From positions 1-15,286 of the forward strand of contig JBKPSC010000142.1 in assembly GCA_046734915.1 (NCBI GenBank): 15,286 bases of DNA, in the 5' to 3' direction. The notes under the pieces are model-generated. The model was given only the letters and a program-made list of their open reading frames with translations, had not been told where the DNA came from and ran no database searches. The position numbers and the translations under genes were made by a program. This stretch comes from VFZL01 sp046734915 (GTDB taxonomy: Bacteria > Acidobacteriota > Vicinamibacteria > Vicinamibacterales > CAVVIG01). This document shows, piece by piece, positions 6,718 to 13,508 of the stretch (positions within the stretch are counted from its first letter, which is position 1; each line of letters begins with the position of its first letter).

Positions 6718-6789
6718 GTCTTACGTCTTAGGTCTCAAGTCTTACGTCTGAAGCCGGCTTAAGACCTGAGACCTGGACCTTAAGACCTT
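6718..6789. repeat. Inverted degenerate 7-mer array
   Basis: Five consecutive heptamers of form GTCTNAN run from 6718 to 6752. A perfect palindrome AAGCCGGCTT (6751-6760) forms the centre. The word then continues in the opposite orientation (AAGACCT, GAGACCT, GGACCT, TAAGACCT) to 6788. AGGTCTCAAGTCTTA (6730-6744) and TAAGACCTGAGACCT (6760-6774) are complementary at 14 of 15 positions. It sits between the isomerase and asnS and could fold as a long imperfect hairpin in their transcript. Possible roles are attenuator, mRNA-processing site or slippage-generated filler; none is proven. Confidence 0.75.
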
Positions 6790-6792
6790 GTT

Positions 6793-7644
6793 TCAAACCG
6801 TCAGCATCCCTTCCAGCCGCCGGCGGATGTCCTTCAGCTTCTGAAGGGTGGCCTTGGGCGTTCCGGTTGCCGTGACTTCGAAAATCAGCGGACCGTCGTA
6901 GCCGACCTTCTGGAGCGCGGTCAGCGCCGCCGGCCACTCGATGGTGCCGTCGAACGGCAGCAGGTGATCGCTGATCCGTCCTCTATTGTCATGTACATGG
7001 GCCGCGATGAGGTGCTCGGACACCGTTTCGATGGCGTCCGCGACGTCTCCGTCCAGGTGCGCGTGGCCAAAATCGAGGCAGATACCAGGTGGCGGCCCGT
7101 CCACGACATTTTCGACGAAATGGACGAGAGACGCCGGGCGCGACAGCTCGTTGGACATGAGTTCGAGGGCCAGCGTCACGCCCAACGGCTCAGCGAGCCG
7201 CTGGAGCTCATCGACGCTGCGCCGGGCCGCGTCCCGGCTGTTCTCGCCCGGTCCGGAGTGCGGCGTTTTCGGGACGCCCAGATGGATCACCAGCACGCGG
7301 TATTCAATACGCCGTGCGATCTGCAGCGCGAGCTCCGTCTCGGCCACGGCCTGCTGACGGAGCGCCGGGTCGGGGCTGGCGAGCGAGAGGCGCGACTGCC
7401 ACCGTCCTCCAGTGAAGCTGTCGCCGACCGGGGCATGGACGCTCATCAGCGTGACGCCGGCCTCGCCGAGCCAGCCTTGCAGGTCGGCGATGCAGGCAGG
7501 ATTGGAGTAGTCCAAGTGGGTCCGGGTAGCGAAGAGCTCGAGCACCTCGAATCCGTGCGCGCCGATCTCGCGCAGATGCTGTCGCCCAAGCCGCTCGGCG
7601 TGGAACAGGTGCGTGGAAATCCCGAACGGCCGCCGCCTGCTCAC
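6793..7644 (-). CDS. Sugar phosphate isomerase/epimerase-like TIM-barrel protein (AP endonuclease 2 superfamily)
   Basis: 283 aa. The start is GTG at 7644, two nt after the stop of the upstream kinase gene, so translation is probably coupled; no clear RBS. The sequence fits the xylose-isomerase-like/AP-endonuclease-2 TIM barrel: FGISTHLFH at the first strand, VTLMSVHAP (His70), VLVIHLG (His121), LALELM (Glu161), CLDFGHAH (Asp191, His194), AAHVHDN (His216, His218) and LIFEVTATG (Glu256). These are the usual divalent-metal ligands of the fold. The substrate cannot be read from sequence; candidates are an isomerase or epimerase acting on a sugar or sugar phosphate. Position after an AmgK-like kinase and a nucleotidyltransferase suggests sugar metabolism. 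It is unlikely to be a true endonuclease IV given the poor fit of the motif pattern. Confidence 0.85.
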   Translation of the reverse strand: MSRRRPFGISTHLFHAERLGRQHLREIGAHGFEVLELFATRTHLDYSNPACIADLQGWLGEAGVTLMSVHAPVGDSFTGGRWQSRLSLASPDPALRQQAVAETELALQIARRIEYRVLVIHLGVPKTPHSGPGENSRDAARRSVDELQRLAEPLGVTLALELMSNELSRPASLVHFVENVVDGPPPGICLDFGHAHLDGDVADAIETVSEHLIAAHVHDNRGRISDHLLPFDGTIEWPAALTALQKVGYDGPLIFEVTATGTPKATLQKLKDIRRRLEGMLTV

Positions 7645-7646
7645 GA

Positions 7647-8639
7647 CTAGCGGAGCTCGTCTACGCGTCCGGCCAGCAGATCGTGCAATCGGCCGAAGCG
7701 CGGGTACTTGGCGAGGTTCCGGCGGGCGTAGTTCAGGGTACGCGGCATGTACTGGATATAGACCGGGTTCTGGCGGCTGATGGTCTGGAATCCGAACGTA
7801 CCCAGCGCCTTGAGATTGCGCTGCAAGGCCATGAGGTCGAACCGACGCCGGAACGCGGCCGCATCCGGATTACCCTTCAGGGCCAGGAAGTAGGCGATGA
7901 AATCATCGAGCTGCTGATCAGTGAGGTCCACGTACGAGTCGCGAAGCAGAGACACCAGGTCGTAGGTATCCGGACCCATACGCGCATCCTGGAAGTCGAT
8001 GATGTGCAGGCTGCCGTCGTGGAACATCAGGTTGCGACTGTGGTAGTCGCGGTGGCACAGCACACGTGGCTCGCTCGCGAGCTCACCAGTGATCGCGGCC
8101 CACTCCGCGTCGAGCGCCGTGCGCTCGGCTGTCGACAACGCAATGCCGCGGTAGCCCTCGAGGAAGTGCTTCGTGAAGAAATTCAGCTCCCACGTCAGCT
8201 TCTCGACGTCGAACGCGACACCGTAGGGCACGTACGTGTCAGAGGTCAGGTCGGTGCCACGTCGTTGCAATTGATCGATGAACGATACGGCTTCGCGATA
8301 GAGCGCTGCGTGCACGGCCGGACTGGCCGCGCCGAGGTGCGCCTGCAGCGTCACGTCGCCCAGATCGCGAAGCGCCAGCACGCCGAGCGCGTCCGAGTGA
8401 CCCAGGATGGCGGGCACCGGAAGGCGAATCTGTTGGAGCAGGTCACAGACGTTGGCAAACGGCAAGCGGGCGAACTCGATTGGGCCGACGTGAAGGGCGA
8501 GTACGATCGTGCGTCCGTCTTTCAGGATCACCCGGAAGTACTTGCGATCGGAGGCATCGCCGGTGAGGGGGACGACCTTTCCCACCGACGGCGCGTAGCC
8601 ACTCTCCACCAGGTACTCGTCGATTCGCGGATCGTGCAT
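7647..8639 (-). CDS. Aminoglycoside-phosphotransferase-fold kinase, AmgK-like (cell-wall sugar kinase)
   Basis: 330 aa; ATG 8639. It has the APH/choline-kinase fold of the COG3178 type: GDASDRKYFRV (27-37) resembles the N-terminal signature of this group. VLCHRDYHSRNLMF contains the catalytic Asp198 and Asn203, and LHIIDFQDARMGPDTYDLVSLL contains metal-binding Asp215. In Pseudomonas, AmgK of this group phosphorylates the anomeric carbon of N-acetylmuramate or N-acetylglucosamine, and MurU then makes the UDP-sugar, bypassing de novo synthesis and conferring fosfomycin tolerance. A nucleotidyltransferase gene lies directly upstream in the transcript, separated by the 8-mer array, which supports the pairing. 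Substrate specificity cannot be confirmed from sequence, so I give no symbol. Confidence 0.85.
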   Translation of the reverse strand: MHDPRIDEYLVESGYAPSVGKVVPLTGDASDRKYFRVILKDGRTIVLALHVGPIEFARLPFANVCDLLQQIRLPVPAILGHSDALGVLALRDLGDVTLQAHLGAASPAVHAALYREAVSFIDQLQRRGTDLTSDTYVPYGVAFDVEKLTWELNFFTKHFLEGYRGIALSTAERTALDAEWAAITGELASEPRVLCHRDYHSRNLMFHDGSLHIIDFQDARMGPDTYDLVSLLRDSYVDLTDQQLDDFIAYFLALKGNPDAAAFRRRFDLMALQRNLKALGTFGFQTISRQNPVYIQYMPRTLNYARRNLAKYPRFGRLHDLLAGRVDELR

Positions 8640-8655
8640 CGGGGCGGTTTCTCAG

Positions 8656-8789
8656 GGCTCAGTGAGTCAGGGCTCAGTCACTTGTAGCTCGGTAACTCGG
8701 TAGCTCAGTAGCTCAGTCACTCGGTTGCTCAGTCACTCGGTAGCTCGGTGGCTCAGTAACTTGGTAGCTCAGTCCATCGGTTGCTTCAG
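8656..8789. repeat. Degenerate 8-mer tandem array
   Basis: From 8686 to 8789 the sequence divides without gaps into 13 octamers with consensus NRCTCRGT (AGCTCAGT, AGCTCGGT and CACTCGGT are commonest). Going left the phase continues to 8656 with two units shortened to seven nt. Nearly all changes fall at fixed positions 1, 2 and 6, so the units look like diversified copies of one word. The array fills the gap between the nucleotidyltransferase and the AmgK-like gene, and its last unit overlaps the stop codon of the former. Confidence 0.85.
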
Positions 8790-9736
8790 GGAATTGCAAA
8801 GTCGAACGGTGTGGCGACGACACCGCCGGTCTCACCGGCCTCCGCCCGCAGGATGGATCGGACGTACTTCGCGCCGGCGGGCACGTGGACGTCGTCGGTC
8901 ACGATGCACTCGACGAGTTCGGCGCCCGCCCCCACGTGGACGCGGTCCCACACAATCGATCGATCGACGCGCGCGTCCCACGCGATCTCGACGTCCCGAC
9001 CCAGACCGAGCCTATCACGTCCTTCCGCGAACTCGACTGACGTGCGCCAATAGTCGCCGACCGTGCCGATGTCCCAGAATCCAGACGAGGAGACGAATCC
9101 GCGCACGCTGCCCGGACGTTCGGCGATCAGACGGTCGTACACGCCGCCGACCGAACTGGCCGCGGCGCCGGGCGCGAGCGCATCGAATGCGGCAGCGGCG
9201 GCAACCTGCACTCCGATGAAGTGAAACGTGCCAGTCGCCGATGGACCGCGTGGAGCGAAACCGGTCACGCCGCCGTCCTCGTCCAGCTTCACGCCGCCGT
9301 AGTGGTCAGGCCTCGGATTCGGAACCAACGCCATCGTCACCAGCGCCCCCGACCCGGCGTGTGCGGCGACGAGCGCGTCGAGGTTGACGTCGGTCAGCGT
9401 GTCGCCGTTGACGATGAGAAACGGATCGGCGCCGACGATCGGCGCGGCGAGCCGTGGGCCACCAGCGCTCCCCAGAATCGGCTGTTCCCACGAGTAGCGC
9501 AGGCGAACGTTGTACTGACTTCCGTCCCCCAGCTCACGCGTAATCGTTTCGGGCATGTAGTGAAGGTTGAGCACCAGGTCGGTCACGCCATGCGACGCCA
9601 ACCATCGTGTGATGCGTCCGGCCAGAGCCTCGCCGACGAGCGGCAGCGCCGGCTTTGCCCGAACATGCGTGAGCGGACGCAGCCGCGTGCCGAGGCCAGC
9701 GGTCAGGAGAAGCGCGTGGTGAATCGGGCTCGTCAT
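8786..9736 (-). CDS. Sugar-1-phosphate nucleotidyltransferase (MurU/GlmU-N-like) with beta-helix tail
   Basis: 316 aa; ATG 9736, stop TGA 8786-8788. The NTP-transferase Rossmann-like domain covers about residues 8-240: the signature AGLGTRLRPLTHVRAKPALP (13-32) binds the nucleotide, and FLIVNGDTL (107-115) supplies the metal-binding Asp112. SGFWDIGTVGDYW lies near the domain end. Residues from about 258 (VEIAWDARVDRSIVWDRVHV, then GAGAELVECIVTDDVHVPAG) show hexapeptide-like periodicity of a left-handed beta helix. The enzyme would make an NDP-sugar from a sugar-1-phosphate and NTP. The downstream AmgK-like kinase suggests UDP-MurNAc or UDP-GlcNAc recycling, but Pseudomonas MurU lacks the beta-helix tail, so a mannose- or glucose-1-phosphate enzyme is an alternative. 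No obvious RBS; the membrane-protein gene ends 40 nt upstream. Confidence 0.87.
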   Translation of the reverse strand: MTSPIHHALLLTAGLGTRLRPLTHVRAKPALPLVGEALAGRITRWLASHGVTDLVLNLHYMPETITRELGDGSQYNVRLRYSWEQPILGSAGGPRLAAPIVGADPFLIVNGDTLTDVNLDALVAAHAGSGALVTMALVPNPRPDHYGGVKLDEDGGVTGFAPRGPSATGTFHFIGVQVAAAAAFDALAPGAAASSVGGVYDRLIAERPGSVRGFVSSSGFWDIGTVGDYWRTSVEFAEGRDRLGLGRDVEIAWDARVDRSIVWDRVHVGAGAELVECIVTDDVHVPAGAKYVRSILRAEAGETGGVVATPFDFAIP

Positions 9737-9776
9737 CGAGAGTGCCGCCGTGCCGGCGCCGAATCACGAACATACA

Positions 9777-10706
9777 TCACAGCCCAATCCCGTTGTGTCC
9801 GGCATCCGGCGACGGGGCTCCGGCGGGCCGGAGAGGAGTCTGGAATATCCTGCCGGCCAGTCCCGGAGCTCGCTTTGCGACGGCGCGGACGAACACGTAC
9901 ATCGTGAAGCATTCCAGGGCGAAGGGCGGAAACCCGAGGTAGCCAGGAACCGGCATCTCGAAGATCTTGAGGTTTTCCATGATCGGTACGGTGTAATGCC
10001 ATTTCGCCGTCGACCAGTAGTTCAGCAGCTCCCAGATCAGGCCGCACAGCAGTCCGCTCAGAAGGAGATTGGTGATCCGCCGGGTAAACACCTGTGGGTT
10101 GTGAAGGTCGGCGAGCAGCGACTCTTCGCCAAGCCGCCAATTGATCGGGTCAAGCAGCAGGATGAATCCGAGGAACACCGCAGCCGCCAGGTACTGCGAC
10201 GGCCACACGATCGGCCATGCGAGCAGCAGGCCCCCCATGCACGACAGCACGCCGCCCGAGACTTTCCGCCGCATCTCTGGCTCAGTGACCAACCAGTTTT
10301 GACGTTGCCCGAGCCCGGCTCCAGGCTCGGCGCGCCGCCAGACCGCAATCAGCTCAGCGCCTTCGAAGATCGCCGGCGAGATCGTCGCGAACGCCCATCC
10401 GTATCCCAGCATCCGCAGCCACGGGTTCTCGGGCAGTCCCACGTAGTGCCAGTTGTCGATGTACAGGTTGAAGAACTCGAACACGAGCCACAACGGGATG
10501 GACGCGAGAGCCAGGAACGCGAACTCGCGACGGGCGGACCGCAGCCATGACTGCCGACGGGCGTGGTAAACGATGCCGTCGGCGAACAGGATGAACCCGG
10601 TCCAGCCAATCGGTGTGTTCCACGTCGGAAATGGCGGGATGCCGGCAAGCGTCGCAGACTCGGTCCCGACCAGGAGCAACAGCCCGAGGATCGCTTGTGC
10701 GTTCAT
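9777..10706 (-). CDS. Multi-pass integral membrane protein with internal duplication, function unknown
   Basis: 309 aa. I start it at ATG 10706, which overlaps the upstream methyltransferase stop by four nt (ATGA), a coupling junction. The frame is open further upstream, but that part is Arg-rich and antiparallel in character to a membrane protein, and it lies wholly inside the methyltransferase gene. About eight hydrophobic segments: residues 4-22, 33-48, 62-82, 98-122, 150-168, 171-189, 211-230 and 257-277. Two halves resemble each other: residues 76-117 (FEFFNLYIDNWHYVGLP ... GYGWAFATISPAIFE) and 225-266 (WELLNYWSTAKWHY ... GYLGFPPFALE). They share Glu, Asn, Trp-His-Tyr, Pro, Gly-Tyr and a closing Glu in order. 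The protein therefore appears to be a duplicated four-helix unit with conserved polar residues in or near the membrane. I do not recognise the family. It could be a transporter, an enzyme or an assembly factor. Confidence 0.82.
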   Translation of the reverse strand: MNAQAILGLLLLVGTESATLAGIPPFPTWNTPIGWTGFILFADGIVYHARRQSWLRSARREFAFLALASIPLWLVFEFFNLYIDNWHYVGLPENPWLRMLGYGWAFATISPAIFEGAELIAVWRRAEPGAGLGQRQNWLVTEPEMRRKVSGGVLSCMGGLLLAWPIVWPSQYLAAAVFLGFILLLDPINWRLGEESLLADLHNPQVFTRRITNLLLSGLLCGLIWELLNYWSTAKWHYTVPIMENLKIFEMPVPGYLGFPPFALECFTMYVFVRAVAKRAPGLAGRIFQTPLRPAGAPSPDAGHNGIGL

Positions 10707-11851
10707 GTGACGCGAGCGCGATGGGAGCAGCCCTTCAGAGACGGGTAGCCGACGTCTTTGCCGAGGACGAGGACCTTGAACGTGCTGCCGAGACCGCCCG
10801 GGAGGAGCAGCGTTTTCAACGCCAGCCGCTGCTTCATTTGAGCTGCCGGCGTCAAACCAGCGCCGAGGTCCACGCCATCGATGAGCCCCATCAGGAAATA
10901 GGTTTGGTCGAGGAAGCCGAGCGTGACCGCGCCAGCTCTCTCGGCAGCACGCTGCACCGTCGTGAAGTCGACGTGCGCCGTGATGTCGCGCTGGCCGGGT
11001 TGCTCGAGCCATGGCGGCGCCGTCCGTCCGCCTTCAGGGCCGGCCATCACGTGACGGCTGAAGGAGGTCAGCGTGCCACTCGAGTGGGTGACCGAGTACA
11101 GCTCATGTGCCGGGTGACCGTAATCGATCAAGATGACGAATCCGCGCCGCAAGCGGCGAACGGCGTCGGCGATCCAGTCACGCGCCAGCAGGTTGATCTC
11201 CACGCGCCACCCGGTCTCGAGCGTGATGCTCAAGTCGTCGAAGTACTGTTGCAGCGCGATGGTCGAAGGGGGAGCTTCGAGGGTTGCGAGGCGGTCGTCG
11301 TTCACGGCGACGAACACCTCGCGCAGACCCTCTTCCCGCATGACCACCTGATGGACCGGCAGCGCGTCGAGAAGCTCGTTGGCCAGCAGCACGCCCTCGA
11401 ACGCCGTAGGGAGGTCGGATCCCGAAGAGGCGATCCGATCGGCGTCGGCACCGAGGACGGTCGGCTGCGCCGCCCGCGCAGGCGGGCTGGCCTCGACGAG
11501 ATGAAGCCGGGTCCGCGCGTGGACCGCTGGATCGCGGCGCGCGGCCGCCTTCATGATGTCGGCGGAGAGGCGGCCGTTGCCGGCTCCAGCCTCGACGAGG
11601 TCGAATGGATCGGAAGGAGATCGCCGCAGGAGGAAGGCCATTTCGGCGATCTGCGATTCGAGCAGCTCGCCAAACAGCGCGCCGACGTCCACGCTGGTGA
11701 AAAAATCGCCCGCGCGGCCAGATCGCTGGACGGCGCGGGCATAGTAGCCGTGAACCGGATGGTAAAGGGCGAGGTTCATGAACGCGGCCACCGTCATGGG
11801 ACCGCGTTCACGAACGATGTCGACTATCGACTGCGAATCAGCACTCTGCAA
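10703..11851 (-). CDS. SAM-dependent methyltransferase, MidA/NDUFAF7 family
   Basis: Up to 382 aa. The family homology begins near ERGPMTVAAFMNLALYHPVHGYY. Further landmarks are GDFFTSVDVGALFGELL, the SAM-binding motif DLVEAGAGNGRLSADIM (84-100), LLANELLDALPVH, GFVILIDYGHPAHELY and DITAHVDF. In mitochondria NDUFAF7 methylates an Arg of complex I subunit NDUFS2; the bacterial target here is unknown. The start is uncertain. No ATG or GTG precedes ATG 11797 (Met19) in frame, and the only earlier option is TTG at 11851, which lies inside the 7-mer array and lacks an RBS. I keep TTG because the family usually extends before the Gly-Pro motif, but the first eight or so codons look like array sequence. 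It overlaps the following membrane-protein gene by four nt. Confidence 0.88.
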   Translation of the reverse strand: MQSADSQSIVDIVRERGPMTVAAFMNLALYHPVHGYYARAVQRSGRAGDFFTSVDVGALFGELLESQIAEMAFLLRRSPSDPFDLVEAGAGNGRLSADIMKAAARRDPAVHARTRLHLVEASPPARAAQPTVLGADADRIASSGSDLPTAFEGVLLANELLDALPVHQVVMREEGLREVFVAVNDDRLATLEAPPSTIALQQYFDDLSITLETGWRVEINLLARDWIADAVRRLRRGFVILIDYGHPAHELYSVTHSSGTLTSFSRHVMAGPEGGRTAPPWLEQPGQRDITAHVDFTTVQRAAERAGAVTLGFLDQTYFLMGLIDGVDLGAGLTPAAQMKQRLALKTLLLPGGLGSTFKVLVLGKDVGYPSLKGCSHRARVT

Positions 11852-11906
11852 TCTGCGGTCTGGAGTCTCGATTCTGCATTCTGAAATCTGAATTCCGAAC
11901 TCTCAC
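11844..11906. repeat. Degenerate 7-mer tandem array at the start of the MidA-like gene
   Basis: Nine uninterrupted heptamers of form NTCTGNA (for example CTCTGCA, ATCTGAA, TTCTGAA) run from 11844 to 11906; weaker units continue rightward into the coding strand as far as about 11830. The array fills the gap after htrA and contains the only upstream start codon (TTG) available to the MidA-like gene. Read on the minus strand it stays open in the gene's frame up to a TGA at 11903-11905. Confidence 0.8.
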
Positions 11907-11916
11907 GAGCCCGAGT

Positions 11917-13500
11917 TCAGTCTTTCTTCACGGTCACGAACACCTCGGTCCCGTCACGGTGAACGAGAATCTGAGCGATGCGACCCGACTGGACGCGCTG
12001 CAGCTCGCGGCCGGCCTCTGCGGCGGTGGATACCGGCGTCCGGTTCACAGCGGTGATGATGTCGCCGGGGCGCAGCGCGCCAGCCGATGGACCATTCGGA
12101 TCGACGTCGGTGACGACGGCCCCGGTCAACCCCGATGGCAGCTGCAGGCGGCGTGCGGTCTGCGGCGTGATGTTGCTCAGCGTCAACCCGAAGCTGTCGC
12201 CACCCTGCTCGGCCGGTTCGTCGGTCTGATTGCGCGACTGGCGATTGCCCTGCTCGGCCTCGAGATCGAGCTCGTCGACCACGACGTTGATGGTGCGCTC
12301 CTTCTTGTCGCGCACAATCTTCACGGGCGCCGACGTTCCCGGCTTCGTGCCGGTCACCAGGTTCTGCAGCTCCGTCGTCGTCGAGACCTGCTTGCCGTTG
12401 AACTCCAGGATGACGTCTCCCGGCTGGAGTCCGGCCTTTTGCGCGGCTCCGCCCTGCACCACGCTGGACACCAGCGCTCCGCTGCGGCTCTTGAGACCGA
12501 AGTCTTCGTAGCCCTCACGCGGCACCGCCGAAATCTGCACGCCGATGCGGCCGCGGATCACCTTGCCGGTGTGCAGTTGCGGGAGCAGATTGCGGATCGT
12601 GTTGATCGGGACCGCGAAGCCGATGCCGATGTTGCCTTCCGCCCGACCGTTGCTGATGATGGCCGTGTTCATGCCGATGACTTCACCGCGCAGATTGAGC
12701 AGCGGCCCGCCGGAGTTGCCCGGATTGATCGCCGCGTCGGTCTGAAGCATTTCGCTCGAGCGCCCGTCGGTCACGGGAAACGCCCGTTCGGTGGCGCTGA
12801 TGACGCCAACGGTGACGGTGTGCCGGAACCCGAATGGATTGCCGATGGCCATCACCCAATCGCCGGCGGCCATTTGCGACGAATCGCCGAACTTGGCTTC
12901 GGGCAACGTGTGATCGGGCTTCTCGGTCAGCTGGATGAGGGCGCTGTCAGTAAGCGCATCGCGGCCAATGAGCTTGGCCTGATACAACTGGTCCTGGTCC
13001 TCGCCGTACAGCGACACTTCAATCTTGGTCGCGCCCTCGACGACGTGATTGTTGGTGAGGATCAGGCCGTCTTTGCTGATGATGAAGCCGGTGCCGGCCG
13101 CCACGGTGGTCTGCTCCCGGCGACGGCGGTTCGGGTTCTGGCCTCGGGGGTTGTCCTGGTCGTCGGGATCGCCGCCGCCGGGCCCACCGAAGAACCGGCG
13201 CAACAGATCGTCCGGCGCCTGCCCGCCGCCGCCGCCGAAGAAGTCCGTCAGCTCCTGCGATCGCTGCCGCGTTTCGGTGCGGATGTTGACGACCATCGGC
13301 GACTGCGCCTTGGCCACGTTTCTGAACGTCTGCGCGTCCATCGGGCCAGTTACCGGTGCGCTGTTCGCTGGCGGCACGGCGAGCGTCTGCGCCGACGAGG
13401 TCGGCGAGAGATCGAGCCGCGACGCGATCACCATGCCGACGATCAGCGAGGAGACCGCGATCAGCATCGCGTAGAACAGCGTGGTCTTGCGGGTAGACAT
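11917..13500 (-). CDS. HtrA/DegP-family periplasmic serine protease with two PDZ domains
   Basis: 527 aa; ATG 13500 behind a strong GGAGG. The N-terminal hydrophobic segment (residues 8-26) is a signal or membrane anchor, placing the protein in the cell envelope. The trypsin-like domain has the catalytic triad His152 (TNNHVVEG), Asp185 (DALTDSALIQL) and Ser263 (NPGNSGGPL). Two PDZ domains follow at about 320-415 (GALVSSVVQGGAAQKAGLQPGDVI) and 445-525 (GAVVTDVDPNGPSAGALRPGDII), then the terminal VKKD. This matches quality-control proteases that degrade or hold misfolded envelope proteins. Residues 85-130 before the protease core are unusual: Gly/Phe-, Asp- and Arg-rich (DFFGGGGGQ, FFGGPGGGD, NPNRRRREQ), in the place of the regulatory LA-loop. 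The RBS overlaps the stop of the upstream peptidase gene (8 nt apart), implying coupled translation. Confidence 0.95.
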   Translation of the reverse strand: MSTRKTTLFYAMLIAVSSLIVGMVIASRLDLSPTSSAQTLAVPPANSAPVTGPMDAQTFRNVAKAQSPMVVNIRTETRQRSQELTDFFGGGGGQAPDDLLRRFFGGPGGGDPDDQDNPRGQNPNRRRREQTTVAAGTGFIISKDGLILTNNHVVEGATKIEVSLYGEDQDQLYQAKLIGRDALTDSALIQLTEKPDHTLPEAKFGDSSQMAAGDWVMAIGNPFGFRHTVTVGVISATERAFPVTDGRSSEMLQTDAAINPGNSGGPLLNLRGEVIGMNTAIISNGRAEGNIGIGFAVPINTIRNLLPQLHTGKVIRGRIGVQISAVPREGYEDFGLKSRSGALVSSVVQGGAAQKAGLQPGDVILEFNGKQVSTTTELQNLVTGTKPGTSAPVKIVRDKKERTINVVVDELDLEAEQGNRQSRNQTDEPAEQGGDSFGLTLSNITPQTARRLQLPSGLTGAVVTDVDPNGPSAGALRPGDIITAVNRTPVSTAAEAGRELQRVQSGRIAQILVHRDGTEVFVTVKKD

Positions 13501-13508
13501 CGAACCTC

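Noticed and set aside
8656..8789. tRNA-like signal, since GTAGCTCAGT matches the tRNA D-arm consensus
   Set aside because: The word recurs every 8 nt. No acceptor stem, anticodon arm or GGTTCRA T-arm can be placed around it.
8656..8789. CRISPR array
   Set aside because: Units are 8 nt and contiguous, without spacers. The 7-mer arrays are excluded for the same reason, and no cas-like gene is present.
9737..9776. Possible promoter or repeat in the gap between membrane protein and nucleotidyltransferase genes
   Set aside because: Only 40 nt, with no array, palindrome or -10-like box; it is treated as an ordinary intra-operon spacer.
10707..11012. Upstream extension of the membrane-protein reading frame
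   Set aside because: The extra 102 codons are Arg/Pro-rich, lie fully within the methyltransferase gene and are not membrane-like. The ATGA overlap at 10703-10706 gives a natural start.
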